From DATARH01 sp963847345 (GTDB lineage: Bacteria; Pseudomonadota; Alphaproteobacteria; ATCC43930; CGMCC-115725), in assembly GCA_963847345.1 (NCBI GenBank), contig CAWJZU010000022.1, positions 1 to 64,000 on the forward strand: a DNA stretch of 64,000 nucleotides, read 5' to 3'. Of this stretch, positions 17,096 to 26,906 are shown one piece after another. A program made the translations under genes and the position numbers. Below the pieces are notes generated by a model that had not been told where the DNA came from, did not search any database, and saw only the letters and a list, made by a program, of their open reading frames with translations. Numbering within the stretch: the stretch's first letter is position 1; every line of letters starts with the position of its first letter.

Positions 17096-17692
17096 TCAGG
17101 CAGCGTCAGGGGTGATGACGACAATTGCAGCTGACGAATTCTGCGGGTCGTCGAGCCGATAACTGTGAGCAGCGCTGGCGTCGAAGTGCACCGCATCGCC
17201 CTCGCCGAGTACGACGTCCTTTCCGTCGATCGTGACGACTAGCCCGCCGTTGATCACGTAAATGAATTCCGTCCCGGCATGCTGGTGTGGCTCCGAGGGC
17301 TTTGCCGAACGGGGGAATTCCGCCAAAAAAATGTCTGACTTCCGATCGCTGGCGGAAAAATCGAGGCTTTCGAAGAAATATGATGGCGCCTCTTCCGACG
17401 GGCGATCGGGCAGGCGCAATCGATCCTTCTTTCGAGTGACCGCAACCGAGGGGCGGTCCTCGGTCTCGACGAAAAAGTGTTCAAGGCCGACGCCGAACAC
17501 CATTGCGATGCGCAGCAGCGTCGGCAGCGTCGGGAACAGGTTTCCCCGCTCGATCTTCGACAACAGCGCAGGCGACAGACCGGTATGCTCCCCGAGCTGC
17601 ACCAGGCCGAGCTTCTTCTGCACACGGAGCGCGCGCAGTTTCGAACCGATCTCATAGCGGTTTAGGCCCTCGACCAGGGTGTCGGACAGCAT
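17096..17692 (-). CDS. XRE-family transcriptional regulator with cupin sensor domain
   Basis: 198 residues. Residues ~16-72 are a lambda-repressor-type helix-turn-helix (GSKLRALRVQKKLGLVQLGE, TGLSPALLSKIERGNLFPTL). Residues ~105-195 are a cupin_2 barrel (EFPRSAKPSEPHQHAGTEFI, VVLGEGDAVHFDASAAHSYR). These regulators bind a small ligand in the cupin and repress their own and neighbouring genes. The gene is divergent from the fasciclin gene. Three GATA/ATCAT palindromes lie between them, the nearest 30 bp upstream of this start and overlapping a TAAAAT -10-like element, so autoregulation is likely. Confidence 0.88.
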   Translation of the reverse strand: MLSDTLVEGLNRYEIGSKLRALRVQKKLGLVQLGEHTGLSPALLSKIERGNLFPTLPTLLRIAMVFGVGLEHFFVETEDRPSVAVTRKKDRLRLPDRPSEEAPSYFFESLDFSASDRKSDIFLAEFPRSAKPSEPHQHAGTEFIYVINGGLVVTIDGKDVVLGEGDAVHFDASAAHSYRLDDPQNSSAAIVVITPDAA

Positions 17693-17721
17693 CTGTTTTC
17701 CCCAGGGTCACGCCAGCAGCG

Positions 17722-17777
17722 GATATTTTATCACAGAGAGAATCGACAGTCTCCTGGATAAAATATCATTGCATGAT
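17722..17777. promoter_or_regulatory. operator cluster between the XRE-cupin and fasciclin genes
   Basis: An AT-rich island in GC-rich DNA. GATATTTTATC (17722-17732) and GATAAAATATC (17757-17767) are perfect inverted copies of each other, and each is itself a palindrome (GATA-N3-TATC). Their centres are 35 bp apart. Abutting the second is TATCATTGCATGATA (TATCAT/ATGATA around TGC, about 17763-17777). The left site overlaps the likely -10 element of the regulator gene; the right ones lie about 100 bp before the fasciclin start. This is the likely binding region of the XRE-cupin protein. Confidence 0.72.
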
Positions 17778-17875
17778 AATAGATTTTCACCTACTTCAAA
17801 ACACGGGCTCGATCCGGAGCCTCGAACGAGGCGGCCCAGTTTGGCCTCCTCGGCAACTCACGAGGAGATTGAACG

Positions 17876-18376
17876 ATGAAATCACCTGTTATGAAGATAG
17901 CGGCAGCCGCCTTGGTCGGCATGGCCTTGGCCGCCGGGAGCACGTTCGCGAAAACCGGTGACAAGGACATCGTAGACACCGCCGCGTCGGCCGGTCAGTT
18001 CAAGACGCTGGCGACGGCGATCAACGCCGCCGGGCTTTCCCAAACATTGAAAGGCCCTGGTCCGTTCACGGTATTCGCGCCGACCGACGCTGCCTTTGCC
18101 AAGCTGCCGGCCGGCACTCTCGAGAATCTGCTAAAGCCGGAGAACAAGGCGCAGCTGACGGCGATCCTGACGTACCATGTCGTGCCTGGCGTCGCGACGG
18201 CAGCCGACGTGGTCAAGCTCGACGAAGCCAAGACGGTCAGCGGCAAGATGGTGTCCGTTCACACCTCGGGCGACTCCGTGATGATCAATAACGCCCACGT
18301 CGTCACCGCTGACATTGCGGCGTCGAACGGGATCATTCACGTCATCGACAGTGTGCTTGTGCCGCCGGGCAACTGA
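17876..18376 (+). CDS. secreted fasciclin-domain protein
   Basis: 166 residues. A signal peptide (MKSPVMKIAAAALVGMALAA, cut near STFAKT) precedes one fasciclin (FAS1/BIgH3) domain. Its conserved parts are GPFTVFAPTDAAFAKLPAGT (the FAPTD box) and LTYHVVPG (the YH box), followed by MINNAHVVTADIAASNGIIH and VIDSVLVPP. FAS1 domains mediate adhesion or ligand binding in the periplasm or at the surface. GAGGAGA lies eight bases before the ATG. A strong terminator follows the stop, so it is monocistronic. Control by the divergent XRE-cupin regulator is inferred from position. Confidence 0.92.
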   Translation: MKSPVMKIAAAALVGMALAAGSTFAKTGDKDIVDTAASAGQFKTLATAINAAGLSQTLKGPGPFTVFAPTDAAFAKLPAGTLENLLKPENKAQLTAILTYHVVPGVATAADVVKLDEAKTVSGKMVSVHTSGDSVMINNAHVVTADIAASNGIIHVIDSVLVPPGN

Positions 18377-18386
18377 CGATGGGCAG

Positions 18387-18420
18387 GGCCGGGTCAGCAA
18401 TTGCCGGCTCGGCCTTTTTT
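18387..18420 (+). terminator. rho-independent terminator after the fasciclin gene
   Basis: GGCCGGGTC (18387-18395) pairs with GGCTCGGCC (18406-18414), nine pairs with two G-U wobbles and a 10-base loop. TTTTTT follows at 18415-18420. It begins 10 bases after the stop codon. Confidence 0.88.
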
Positions 18421-18496
18421 ACGAAACCGGCGACCCTCCCGACTTGGACTTTGCGGAGTTCGGACTAACCCCGTCCTGAATGAAATGGAGCGAGCT

Positions 18497-18742
18497 ATGC
18501 TGTCCGCTTATCGCGCAATCATGGACCCAAACACGAACCCGCTGCGCGAGATACCGCCTGTGCAGCGCTTCCAGACAATGCTGTATCTCAGCATAATGTG
18601 GACGACGATTTTCTGCGCCGCGGCAGGTGTTTGGGTGTGGTATGGAGCGATCATCGTCGTGCACCTGCTTATTGCGGCAGGCTTTCTGACCACCGGCTTG
18701 ACATTTCATACCGTCGGCCGTGCTGCCAAGCGGCAGCGGTAG
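18497..18742 (+). CDS. small two-helix membrane protein
   Basis: 81 residues from ATG 18497, preceded by GGAG. The start MLSAYRAIMDPNTNPLREIP leads to PVQRFQTMLYLSIMWTTIFC, which enters the first membrane helix (~28-48). A second helix covers ~50-70 (GAIIVVHLLIAAGFLTTGLT), then a basic tail. I know this arrangement (QRFQ.ML.LS.MWTT) from conserved hypothetical alphaproteobacterial proteins, but no function is established. The helices and the positive C-terminus suggest inner-membrane location. It follows the fasciclin terminator and is likely transcribed separately. Confidence 0.7.
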   Translation: MLSAYRAIMDPNTNPLREIPPVQRFQTMLYLSIMWTTIFCAAAGVWVWYGAIIVVHLLIAAGFLTTGLTFHTVGRAAKRQR

Positions 18743-18838
18743 GAATCGCGTACAATCGCACGGACGCCTGCACGTTCCGGCTGCGAGCTGGTCTTGGAAG
18801 ATCGCGTTCGCGTGGGCGCCTTGGGGAATGCGGCCCAG

Positions 18839-20278
18839 TCAGGCCCCTCGTGCGGCGTGATTCGCCAGTACCTGCGCGATAACGCGCGTGATCCGCCGCC
18901 CGGTCGGGATGTGCAAAAATTCGTTGGGGCCGTGCGCGTTGGAATGCGGGCCGAGGACGCCGGTCACGACGAACTGCGCCTCGGGGAATTTTTCGCCGAG
19001 CATCGCCATGAACGGGATGCTGCCGCCCTCGCCCATATAGGCCGGCGGCGCGCCGAACGCGCTCTCGCTGGCGCGCGCCAGCGAGGTTTCGAGCCACGGC
19101 GCGAGCGCCGGCGCGTTCCATCCGGGCGAGGCCGCCTGCGGCGCGAAGCGGACCCGTGCGCCATACGGCGGGTCTTTTTCGAACAGGTTTTGCAGCATCG
19201 TCCCGGCGGCTGCGGCGTCAAGGGTCGGCGGCAGCCGCAGGCTCAGCTTCGCCGTCGTGTACGGCAGCAGCACATTGCCGGCGTCCCCCGGCTTTGGCAG
19301 CCCGTCGATGCCGGTCACCGCGAGCTGCGGCCGCCAGGTGCGGTTCAGCACCAGTTCGGTGAGGTCGTCGCCCATCGGCCTGACCCCGGGCGCGAACGGA
19401 TATTCGGTATACACCGTGTCGCCGAGTGCCAACGCCGCGACGCGCGCCTGTTCGATGCGCTCCGGCGGGATCTGCACATAAAGCTCGGAACGCCGGATCG
19501 CACCGTCGCTCTCGTCCTCGAGGCGCGACAGCAGCGTTCGCAGGATGCGGAAGCTCGACGGCACGACCCCGGAGGCGTGGCCCGAATGCACGCCTTCGGT
19601 CAGCACCTCGACCGTCAGCGTCCCGGCCGCGATGCCGCGCAGCGAGGTCGTCATCCACAGCTGGTCGTAATTGCCGCAGCCCGAATCGAGGCAGATCACC
19701 AGCGAGGGCCGGCCGATCCGGTCGGCCAGATGCTCGATGTAGTGCGGCAGGTCGTAGCTGCCCAATTCCTCGCAGGCCTCGATAACGATGACGCAGCGCG
19801 CATGCGGCGCCTGCTGGTCGCGCAATCCGAGCAGCGCCGTCAGCGCCCCGAACATTGCGTAGCCGTCGTCGGCACCGCCGCGGCCATAGAGCTTGTCGCC
19901 CTCGATCCGTGGCGTCCACGGCCCGTATCCCTCGGCCCAGCCGACCATCTCCGGCTGCTTGTCGAGATGGCCGTATAGCAGCACCGCATCGGCCTCGCCG
20001 CCCGCTCCGGCGCCGCTGGCCGGCACCTCGATCAGCATCAGCGGCGTGCGGCCGGGCAACCGGACGATGTCGAGCGTCGCGCCGGGCAATAATGCGATCC
20101 GCTCCCGCGCCCAGCCTTCGAACAGCTTAATGGCATCGTCCATATAGCCGTGCTCGGCCCATTGCGGATCGAACGACGGCGACTTGTTCGGGATCCTGAT
20201 GTACTCGACCAGCGTCGGAACGACATCGTCGCCCCAGCATTGATCGACCAGCCTGCCGAGCCTGTTCGTATCCAGCAT
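18839..20278 (-). CDS. M20-family metallopeptidase
   Basis: 479 residues of the M20 dipeptidase branch. Metal ligands are visible: LLYGHLDKQPE (His and catalytic Asp), GRGGADDGYAMF (bridging Asp), EACEELGSYD (general-base Glu and a ligand Glu), CLDSGCGNYDQLW and the C-terminal GPHSNAHGPNEFLHI. The lid domain includes TEGVHSGHASGVVPSSFRIL. It should hydrolyse peptides or N-acyl amino acids with two zinc ions in the cytoplasm. ATG 20276-20278 (MLDTNRLGRL) is preferred; the open frame extends ten codons further with no family similarity. Confidence 0.9.
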   Translation of the reverse strand: MLDTNRLGRLVDQCWGDDVVPTLVEYIRIPNKSPSFDPQWAEHGYMDDAIKLFEGWARERIALLPGATLDIVRLPGRTPLMLIEVPASGAGAGGEADAVLLYGHLDKQPEMVGWAEGYGPWTPRIEGDKLYGRGGADDGYAMFGALTALLGLRDQQAPHARCVIVIEACEELGSYDLPHYIEHLADRIGRPSLVICLDSGCGNYDQLWMTTSLRGIAAGTLTVEVLTEGVHSGHASGVVPSSFRILRTLLSRLEDESDGAIRRSELYVQIPPERIEQARVAALALGDTVYTEYPFAPGVRPMGDDLTELVLNRTWRPQLAVTGIDGLPKPGDAGNVLLPYTTAKLSLRLPPTLDAAAAGTMLQNLFEKDPPYGARVRFAPQAASPGWNAPALAPWLETSLARASESAFGAPPAYMGEGGSIPFMAMLGEKFPEAQFVVTGVLGPHSNAHGPNEFLHIPTGRRITRVIAQVLANHAARGA

Positions 20279-20365
20279 GAGGCGCCCTCTCCGCTTCCGC
20301 GCCGGCACTATATCATCGGCCGCCTGCCCGGCGACGCGGTGGAGTGGTCGGCGGCGCGGCCTATT

Positions 20366-20881
20366 TCAGGCCGAATTGTCCAGAGAACGCGAGCCGCCGC
20401 AGTACCGGCCCAACTCGTCGAGCACCGCGACATACAAAGGCCGCTTGAACGGCACGATCAGCTCGGGCAGGCGCTCGGCCGCGACCCATTCCCAGGCGTC
20501 GAATTCCGGGTGTCCGTCGGCGGCGATGTCGATGTCGCTGTCCTCGCCGGTGAAGCGCATCGCGAACCATTTCTGTCGCTGGCCGCGCCAGCGCCCGCCC
20601 CACGGCCGGCCGGCGAGCTCTTCCGGCAGATCGTAATGCAGCCACCCCCGGGTTTCGCCGAGAATTTCCGCCCTGTCGGTGCCGACCTCCTCGCGCAGCT
20701 CGCGCAAAGCCGCCTCTCGCGGGGTTTCGCCGGGATCGATGCCGCCCTGCGGCATCTGCCACGCCGCCAGCCCCGCCGGCATACCGATGCGGCGCCCGAC
20801 AAACACCAAGCCTTCCCGGTTCACCAGCATGATGCCGACCCCGGGACGGTAGAGCGGCAACTCGCCGTCGGAAAGGCTCAC
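20366..20881 (-). CDS. rppH: RNA pyrophosphohydrolase
   Basis: 171 residues with a complete Nudix box, GGIDPGETPREAALRELREE then VGT, in the order GX5EX7REUXEEXGU. The flanking YRPGVGIMLVNREGLVFVGR, AAWQMPQGG, GQRQKWFAMRF and PEFDAWEWV are RppH-specific. It removes pyrophosphate from 5'-triphosphate mRNA, licensing decay. It is last in the gpmI-envC-ctpA-rppH order that is common in alphaproteobacteria and starts 44 bp after ctpA. Confidence 0.95.
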   Translation of the reverse strand: MSLSDGELPLYRPGVGIMLVNREGLVFVGRRIGMPAGLAAWQMPQGGIDPGETPREAALRELREEVGTDRAEILGETRGWLHYDLPEELAGRPWGGRWRGQRQKWFAMRFTGEDSDIDIAADGHPEFDAWEWVAAERLPELIVPFKRPLYVAVLDELGRYCGGSRSLDNSA

Positions 20882-20925
20882 CGCGCGCCGCGGCCCGGCG
20901 GAACCCAGCCCCGTATCCGCCCCGC

Positions 20926-22287
20926 TCAGTTGATCACGCGGCCGTTGAACAGCGAGATGCCGCGCAGCATGTCGACCGCCCGCGCCAACTGGTAATCCTC
21001 GGTCGTGCCGATCAGCGACGGATCGACCGACTTTTCCTCGGCCGCATCCTCGTCGTTGTTGGACTTGTTGTCATTCTTGGATTTGTCGTCCGCCTTTCCA
21101 GTCTTGTTCAGGGACTTACCGGTTTTGTCGTCCGGCTTGGCGGAAGCTTGCTTGTCGCTGTCCGGCTTCTTCGCGTTCTCGATCTTCGCGGCCTCGACCT
21201 GGACGTCGGGATCGATCCCCTTGGCCTGGATCGAGCGGCCCGACGGCGTGTAGTAGCGGGCCGTCGTCAGCCGCATCGCGCCGCGCCCGGCAAGCGGAAT
21301 GATCGTCTGTACCGACCCCTTGCCGAATGACTTGGTGCCCATGACAACGGCCCGATGGTGGTCCTGCAGCGCGCCGGCGACAATCTCGCTGGCCGAGGCC
21401 GAACCGCCGTTGATCAGGATCGCGACCGGCAGCCCGGAGGCAATGTCGCCGGGCCGCGCGTTATAGCGCTGGGCGTCCTCGGAGCGGCGGCCGCGGGTCG
21501 ATACGATTTCGCCGCGATCGAGAAACGCGTCCGAAACGGCAACCGCCTGGTCCAACAGACCGCCCGGGTTGTTGCGCAGGTCTAGCACGATCCCGGCAAG
21601 CTTTTTGCCGGCTTCCTGCTTCAGCTTCTTCATCGCGTTGTTAAGGTTGATGTCGGTCTGCTCGTTGAACGAGGTGATGCGGATATAGCCGATATCCTTG
21701 CCCTCGAGATGCGAGCGAACCGACCGGATCTTGATGATCGCGCGGGTCAGCTTGACGTCGAACGGCTCGCGCCCCTCGCGCCGCACGGTCAGCGTGATGT
21801 CGCTGTTAACAGGGCCGCGCATCTTCTCGACCGCCTCGGGCAATGTCAGACCCTGCACCTGAGTGCCGTCGAGATGCGTGATCAGATCGCCGGGCTTCAA
21901 TCCGGCATTCGCGGCCGGCGTATCGTCGATCGGCGACACGACCTTCACGAGGCCATTCTCCATCGAGACCTCGATGCCGAGCCCGCCGAATTCGCCGCGC
22001 GTCTGCACCTTCATATCGGTGAAGTTCTTCGCGTTCAGATAATTCGAATGCGGATCGAGCGCGGTCAGCATCCCGTTTATCGCGCCCTCGACCAGCGTGT
22101 CGTCCTTGACGTCCTCGGCGTAGTTGGAACGGACGATCTCGAACACATCGCCGAACAGATTGAGCTGCTTGTAGGTGTCGGCTGTATTCGCCTCCGCCGC
22201 CTGGGCGCTCAGACCACCGGCGCCCTGACCCAGTGTGACGAGAAGAACCGCCCCGGCAGCCGCCGCGATCAGCCCGACTTGCTTCAT
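20926..22287 (-). CDS. ctpA: carboxy-terminal processing protease (S41)
   Basis: 453 residues. A signal peptide (MKQVGLIAAAAGAVLLVTLG...) leads to the periplasm. A PDZ domain lies at ~85-165 (GGLGIEVSMENGLVKVVSPI, GLKPGDLITHLDG). The S41 catalytic core has VLDLRNNPGGLLDQAVAVSD, INGGSASASEIVAGALQD (nucleophile Ser) and GTKSFGKGSVQTIIPL (general-base Lys). Between core and C-terminus is a low-complexity Lys/Asp/Asn/Ser stretch of about 55 residues, then a helical end (DYQLARAVDMLRGISL). Its ATG overlaps the envC stop (ATGA), so the two are coupled. CtpA trims or clears periplasmic proteins, often peptidoglycan hydrolases, which fits the EnvC neighbour. Confidence 0.95.
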   Translation of the reverse strand: MKQVGLIAAAAGAVLLVTLGQGAGGLSAQAAEANTADTYKQLNLFGDVFEIVRSNYAEDVKDDTLVEGAINGMLTALDPHSNYLNAKNFTDMKVQTRGEFGGLGIEVSMENGLVKVVSPIDDTPAANAGLKPGDLITHLDGTQVQGLTLPEAVEKMRGPVNSDITLTVRREGREPFDVKLTRAIIKIRSVRSHLEGKDIGYIRITSFNEQTDINLNNAMKKLKQEAGKKLAGIVLDLRNNPGGLLDQAVAVSDAFLDRGEIVSTRGRRSEDAQRYNARPGDIASGLPVAILINGGSASASEIVAGALQDHHRAVVMGTKSFGKGSVQTIIPLAGRGAMRLTTARYYTPSGRSIQAKGIDPDVQVEAAKIENAKKPDSDKQASAKPDDKTGKSLNKTGKADDKSKNDNKSNNDEDAAEEKSVDPSLIGTTEDYQLARAVDMLRGISLFNGRVIN

Positions 22288-23795
22288 TGATTCACCTTCC
22301 GCTCCCCGTTTCGCTCGTCGGGCCCGTCCCCGACACTCGCCAGCCACGGTTGGGGATCGACCGGGCTTCCGTCGCGGCGCAGCTCGTAATACAGCAACCC
22401 GCCAGGATCGATCTCGTCCAACTCCCGCGCTTGCGCGCCGGAGCGCAGGGTAGGGGTGTCCGGCATCGCGCCCACCGGCTCGCCGGCGAGGACCCAATCA
22501 CCGAGCTTCGCGTCCACCCGGCCGAGCCCCACCAGCGCCGAATAATACCGGCGATCATGCCGAATGATCAAGACGCGCCCGAGATCGCGGAACGGCCCGG
22601 CATAGACGATCTTGCCGTCGAACGGCGCGACGACCGTAGCGCCGGGAGCCCCTTTGAGGCTCAGGCCGTCGTTTGGCGCCGCCGGCGCGCCGGGCTCGCC
22701 GCCGGGATGCACAATCGTCCCGGCCACTGGCGGGACGAGCAGCGGCTGCGACGGCGCGGCGCCCTGTTCGGCCACCGGTCGCGGCCCGGCAGATGGCGCG
22801 GGTTCCGCCTCCCCGAGACCCGGTTCTTGCGCAAGCGAACGCAGATCGTCCGGCCGGGTCGGGTCGTCGGCCGGTAAGAGCGGCGCCGGCTTTCTGCGGG
22901 CCCCACCGGTTCGGCTCCGTTGCGGCTGCTTGCCGCTGCTTTCCGCGGCCGCCTCGACGCGGTTGATCAGATCGGCGACAGTTTTCGCCTCGCGTTCCGC
23001 ATCGGCGATCCGCAGCGCGGCGTCAATGCCCTGCGGCGGCGCCATCGCACTGAGCAACGCGTTCCGGCGCGCCACCGCGCCCGCCAGGCGTTCGCGCGCG
23101 CCCGCGAGCGCCTGCCGCGCCGCCGCTTCCTCGGCCGTCTCGGCGTCGATCCGCTTGCGCAGCGCGTCGAGCCGCGTGATCTCGGCGGTCAGCGCGAGCA
23201 GGCGGGCGCGCAGCGCCGGGTCGACTTCCCGCATCAGCGCCGCGGCACGCAGCCGTTCGACCGGCGACGCATCGCCATCAGCGGGGCGTGCCGGGCTGTG
23301 AGCGAGATGCAGGATCGCGCCCAGCAGCCGAGCCTGTTCGTCGCGGCTCTCGGCCAGGTCGCGCCAACTCGCGTCGGCGTCGCTGCGGAGCAGGTCGATT
23401 TCGTGCCGGATCGCGGCAACTGCACGCTCGGCTTCCTGTGTCCGGCGCGCCGCGTCAATTGCCTCCCGGCGAGAAGCGGCGAGTTGTTTGGCAGGCGCAG
23501 CCGCCTCCCCGTCCGCCTCCGACCCACCGGCGCCGCTTTCCGGGATTCCCGCAGCCGAAGCCGGCGCTCGCGCTGGCTGTGCCGCGGTCGCCGCACCGGA
23601 CAGAGCCAGCGGGACCCACTCGGTTTTCGGCGTCGCCACCGTGTTCGGAAGCTCAGGCAGAGGCGGAAGCACCGCATTCCCGAATGACGTTGCGCCCGGA
23701 GCGTCGGACTGCGCCGGCGCGTGAGAAATACTCAGCGCCGCCGTGATTGCAACCGGCAACGCTGCGCCGACGGCGATCCGAGCCGCGCGAAGCAT
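22284..23795 (-). CDS. EnvC-like murein hydrolase activator
   Basis: About 503 residues: signal peptide (AARIAVGAALPVAITAALSI), a long Ala/Arg/Glu coiled coil from ~100 to 280, a Pro-rich linker and a C-terminal LytM/M23 domain (~380-490: GATVVAPFDGKIVYAGPF, RVLIIRHDRRYYSALVGLG). The catalytic HxH of active M23 enzymes reads HDRRYYS here, so the domain is degenerate, as in EnvC. It should activate amidases during septum splitting rather than cut peptidoglycan itself. The ATG at 23793-23795 is 13 bp after the gpmI stop; a start 15 codons earlier would overlap gpmI. Confidence 0.87.
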   Translation of the reverse strand: MLRAARIAVGAALPVAITAALSISHAPAQSDAPGATSFGNAVLPPLPELPNTVATPKTEWVPLALSGAATAAQPARAPASAAGIPESGAGGSEADGEAAAPAKQLAASRREAIDAARRTQEAERAVAAIRHEIDLLRSDADASWRDLAESRDEQARLLGAILHLAHSPARPADGDASPVERLRAAALMREVDPALRARLLALTAEITRLDALRKRIDAETAEEAAARQALAGARERLAGAVARRNALLSAMAPPQGIDAALRIADAEREAKTVADLINRVEAAAESSGKQPQRSRTGGARRKPAPLLPADDPTRPDDLRSLAQEPGLGEAEPAPSAGPRPVAEQGAAPSQPLLVPPVAGTIVHPGGEPGAPAAPNDGLSLKGAPGATVVAPFDGKIVYAGPFRDLGRVLIIRHDRRYYSALVGLGRVDAKLGDWVLAGEPVGAMPDTPTLRSGAQARELDEIDPGGLLYYELRRDGSPVDPQPWLASVGDGPDERNGERKVNQ

Positions 23796-23808
23796 CCGCC
23801 GGAAAGCC

Positions 23809-25366
<1,558 letters not shown>

Positions 25367-25925
25367 CGATCGAAGCCTCGACTGGTCGAGCCCGGCTTCT
25401 ACACCTTTGCCGCAGCGGCGGCAATTCAACCGCTCCCCGATACCGCGTGGGTTTGCCAAGCGGGGCACCGCGCGTGGTTTGAGATGATGTGCCGCTGGCT
25501 CCCGGAATGATGGTCTTCCAAATGTTATCAGTAACTTGTGTCACCCTTCCTCAATGCCACCTCAGACTTGCGCCATGCCGGGGAGCGTTCCGAATGGAGC
25601 GTCTCGAGGTACGCCCGCCATCGCGACGGAGCCAAAACACCGCCATGCGGCAGCACCTGCGGCGCCGAGCCAGGGGTTGAACGCGCGAACCAATGTTCTT
25701 ATTTAGTTCTAACCGACAAATCTCTGGCGGCCCCGCAAATTCCGGTAAATCCCTGATATAACGCTTTCGAATCCCTGATATGTCGCACTGCTTCCCTGCA
25801 CCGGGCCGAGGATTTCCCTGCACATCGCGTTAGCTTTTCATAATTCCCAATGGCTTGTCGGCTGCGTCGCGAAGAAATTCCCTGCCAAACAGGGAAATGG
25901 CCAAACTGCCGAGAACGGGCGGCAA
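25367..25925. other. intergenic region upstream of gpmI, AT-richer, with phased repeats
   Basis: About 559 bases with no supported gene. The left half is the upstream region of gpmI; the right half (25690-25925) is noticeably AT-richer than its neighbours and holds the TCCCTG repeats described separately. Confidence 0.6.
25750..25895. repeat. phased short repeats (TCCCTG every 21-22 bp)
   Basis: TCCCTG occurs at 25750, 25772, 25793 and 25815, that is, every 21-22 bp, and again at 25879 (64 bp later, about three further periods). A CAGGGAA follows at 25889. The first two copies share the longer AATCCCTGATAT and the next two TTCCCTGCAC. The spacing is two helical turns, so the motifs lie on one face of the DNA. 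The units are too short and diverged for a CRISPR. Confidence 0.65.
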
Positions 25926-26897
25926 TCAGACGACTTGGTTGCGCAGCTCGGTTTCGCCGCGCCAGAGCCGGTCGAGATTGTCGCGCAGGATCTCGATCAC
26001 ATTGTCCTCGTAGCGGCGGGTTTCCCCCGCTGTGTGGGGCGTGATCAGCACGTGCCCCATGCCCCATAGCGGCGACGCCGGCGGCAGCGGCTCCTCAACG
26101 GTGACGTCGAGCGCCGCCCCGGCGATGCGCCGCGCCGACAGGGCCTCGATCAGCGCCGCCTCGTCCACGACCCGGCCACGCGCGACGTTGACCAGATAGG
26201 CGGATTCCTTGATCCGCCCGAGCGCCGCGGCGTCGATCAACCGCTCGGTCTCCGGCGTCAGCGGACAGGTCAGCGCGACGAAATCGGCCTGCGGCAGCAA
26301 CGAACCGAGGGCGGCCATCGGATGCACCGCATCGGCCGCGCCGGCCCCCAGAGCCGGATCGCGGCGCAGCCCGACGACCTGCATGTCGAATGCCTTGGCG
26401 AGCCCGGCAAGACGGCCGCCAATATCGCCTAGACCGATGATCAGCAGCGTCTTGCCGCCCAGCTCGTCCTCGCGCCCGGCGAGATCGCCGATCATGCCGC
26501 GCCAGACGCGCCGCGCCTGATTATCGCGCGCCTCCGGCAGACGGCGGCTCATCGCCAGGATCAGCGCCATCGCGTGCTCGGCGACGGCACGGGCGTTGAC
26601 GCCGCGCGCGCTCGCCAGGCGGATGCCGCGGCGGGCCAGCGCCTCGTGCGGAAACTGGTCGGTGCCGGCGCCAATCGATTGGATGTAGCGCAGCCGGGGG
26701 GCCCGTTCGAGAAGCGCGTCGCGCCACAGTCCCGAGATCACCAGCACATCCGCCTCGGCCAGCCGGCCCTCCAACAACTCGGCGTCACGCACGGCAAAAC
26801 TGCCGATACCGGTCCCGAGCGCTGAAAAGCGTTCGTGCAGCTGATAGGCTACATGGGCAAAACAGATCGTCAGCCGGTCCTTGTCGGGCAGCGCCAT
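25926..26897 (-). CDS. D-2-hydroxyacid dehydrogenase
   Basis: 323 residues. The catalytic triad can be read in order: Arg in VNVARGRVVDEAAL, Glu in DVTVEEPLPP, His in LITPHTAGET. The NAD-binding loop is LLIIGLGDIGGRLAGLAKAF. The substrate loop (YIQSIGAGTDQFP) is typical of the phosphoglycerate-dehydrogenase-like group. It should interconvert a 2-keto and a D-2-hydroxy acid in the cytoplasm; the substrate is not predictable. It follows the SEL1 gene by 9 bp and so may be the last gene of the type I secretion transcript. Confidence 0.9.
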   Translation of the reverse strand: MALPDKDRLTICFAHVAYQLHERFSALGTGIGSFAVRDAELLEGRLAEADVLVISGLWRDALLERAPRLRYIQSIGAGTDQFPHEALARRGIRLASARGVNARAVAEHAMALILAMSRRLPEARDNQARRVWRGMIGDLAGREDELGGKTLLIIGLGDIGGRLAGLAKAFDMQVVGLRRDPALGAGAADAVHPMAALGSLLPQADFVALTCPLTPETERLIDAAALGRIKESAYLVNVARGRVVDEAALIEALSARRIAGAALDVTVEEPLPPASPLWGMGHVLITPHTAGETRRYEDNVIEILRDNLDRLWRGETELRNQVV

Positions 26898-26906
26898 GGT
26901 CGCGCC

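Noticed and set aside
25750..25895. possible CRISPR array
   Set aside because: The repeat unit is only 6-12 bp and diverged, with no constant-length spacers, and no cas genes are nearby.
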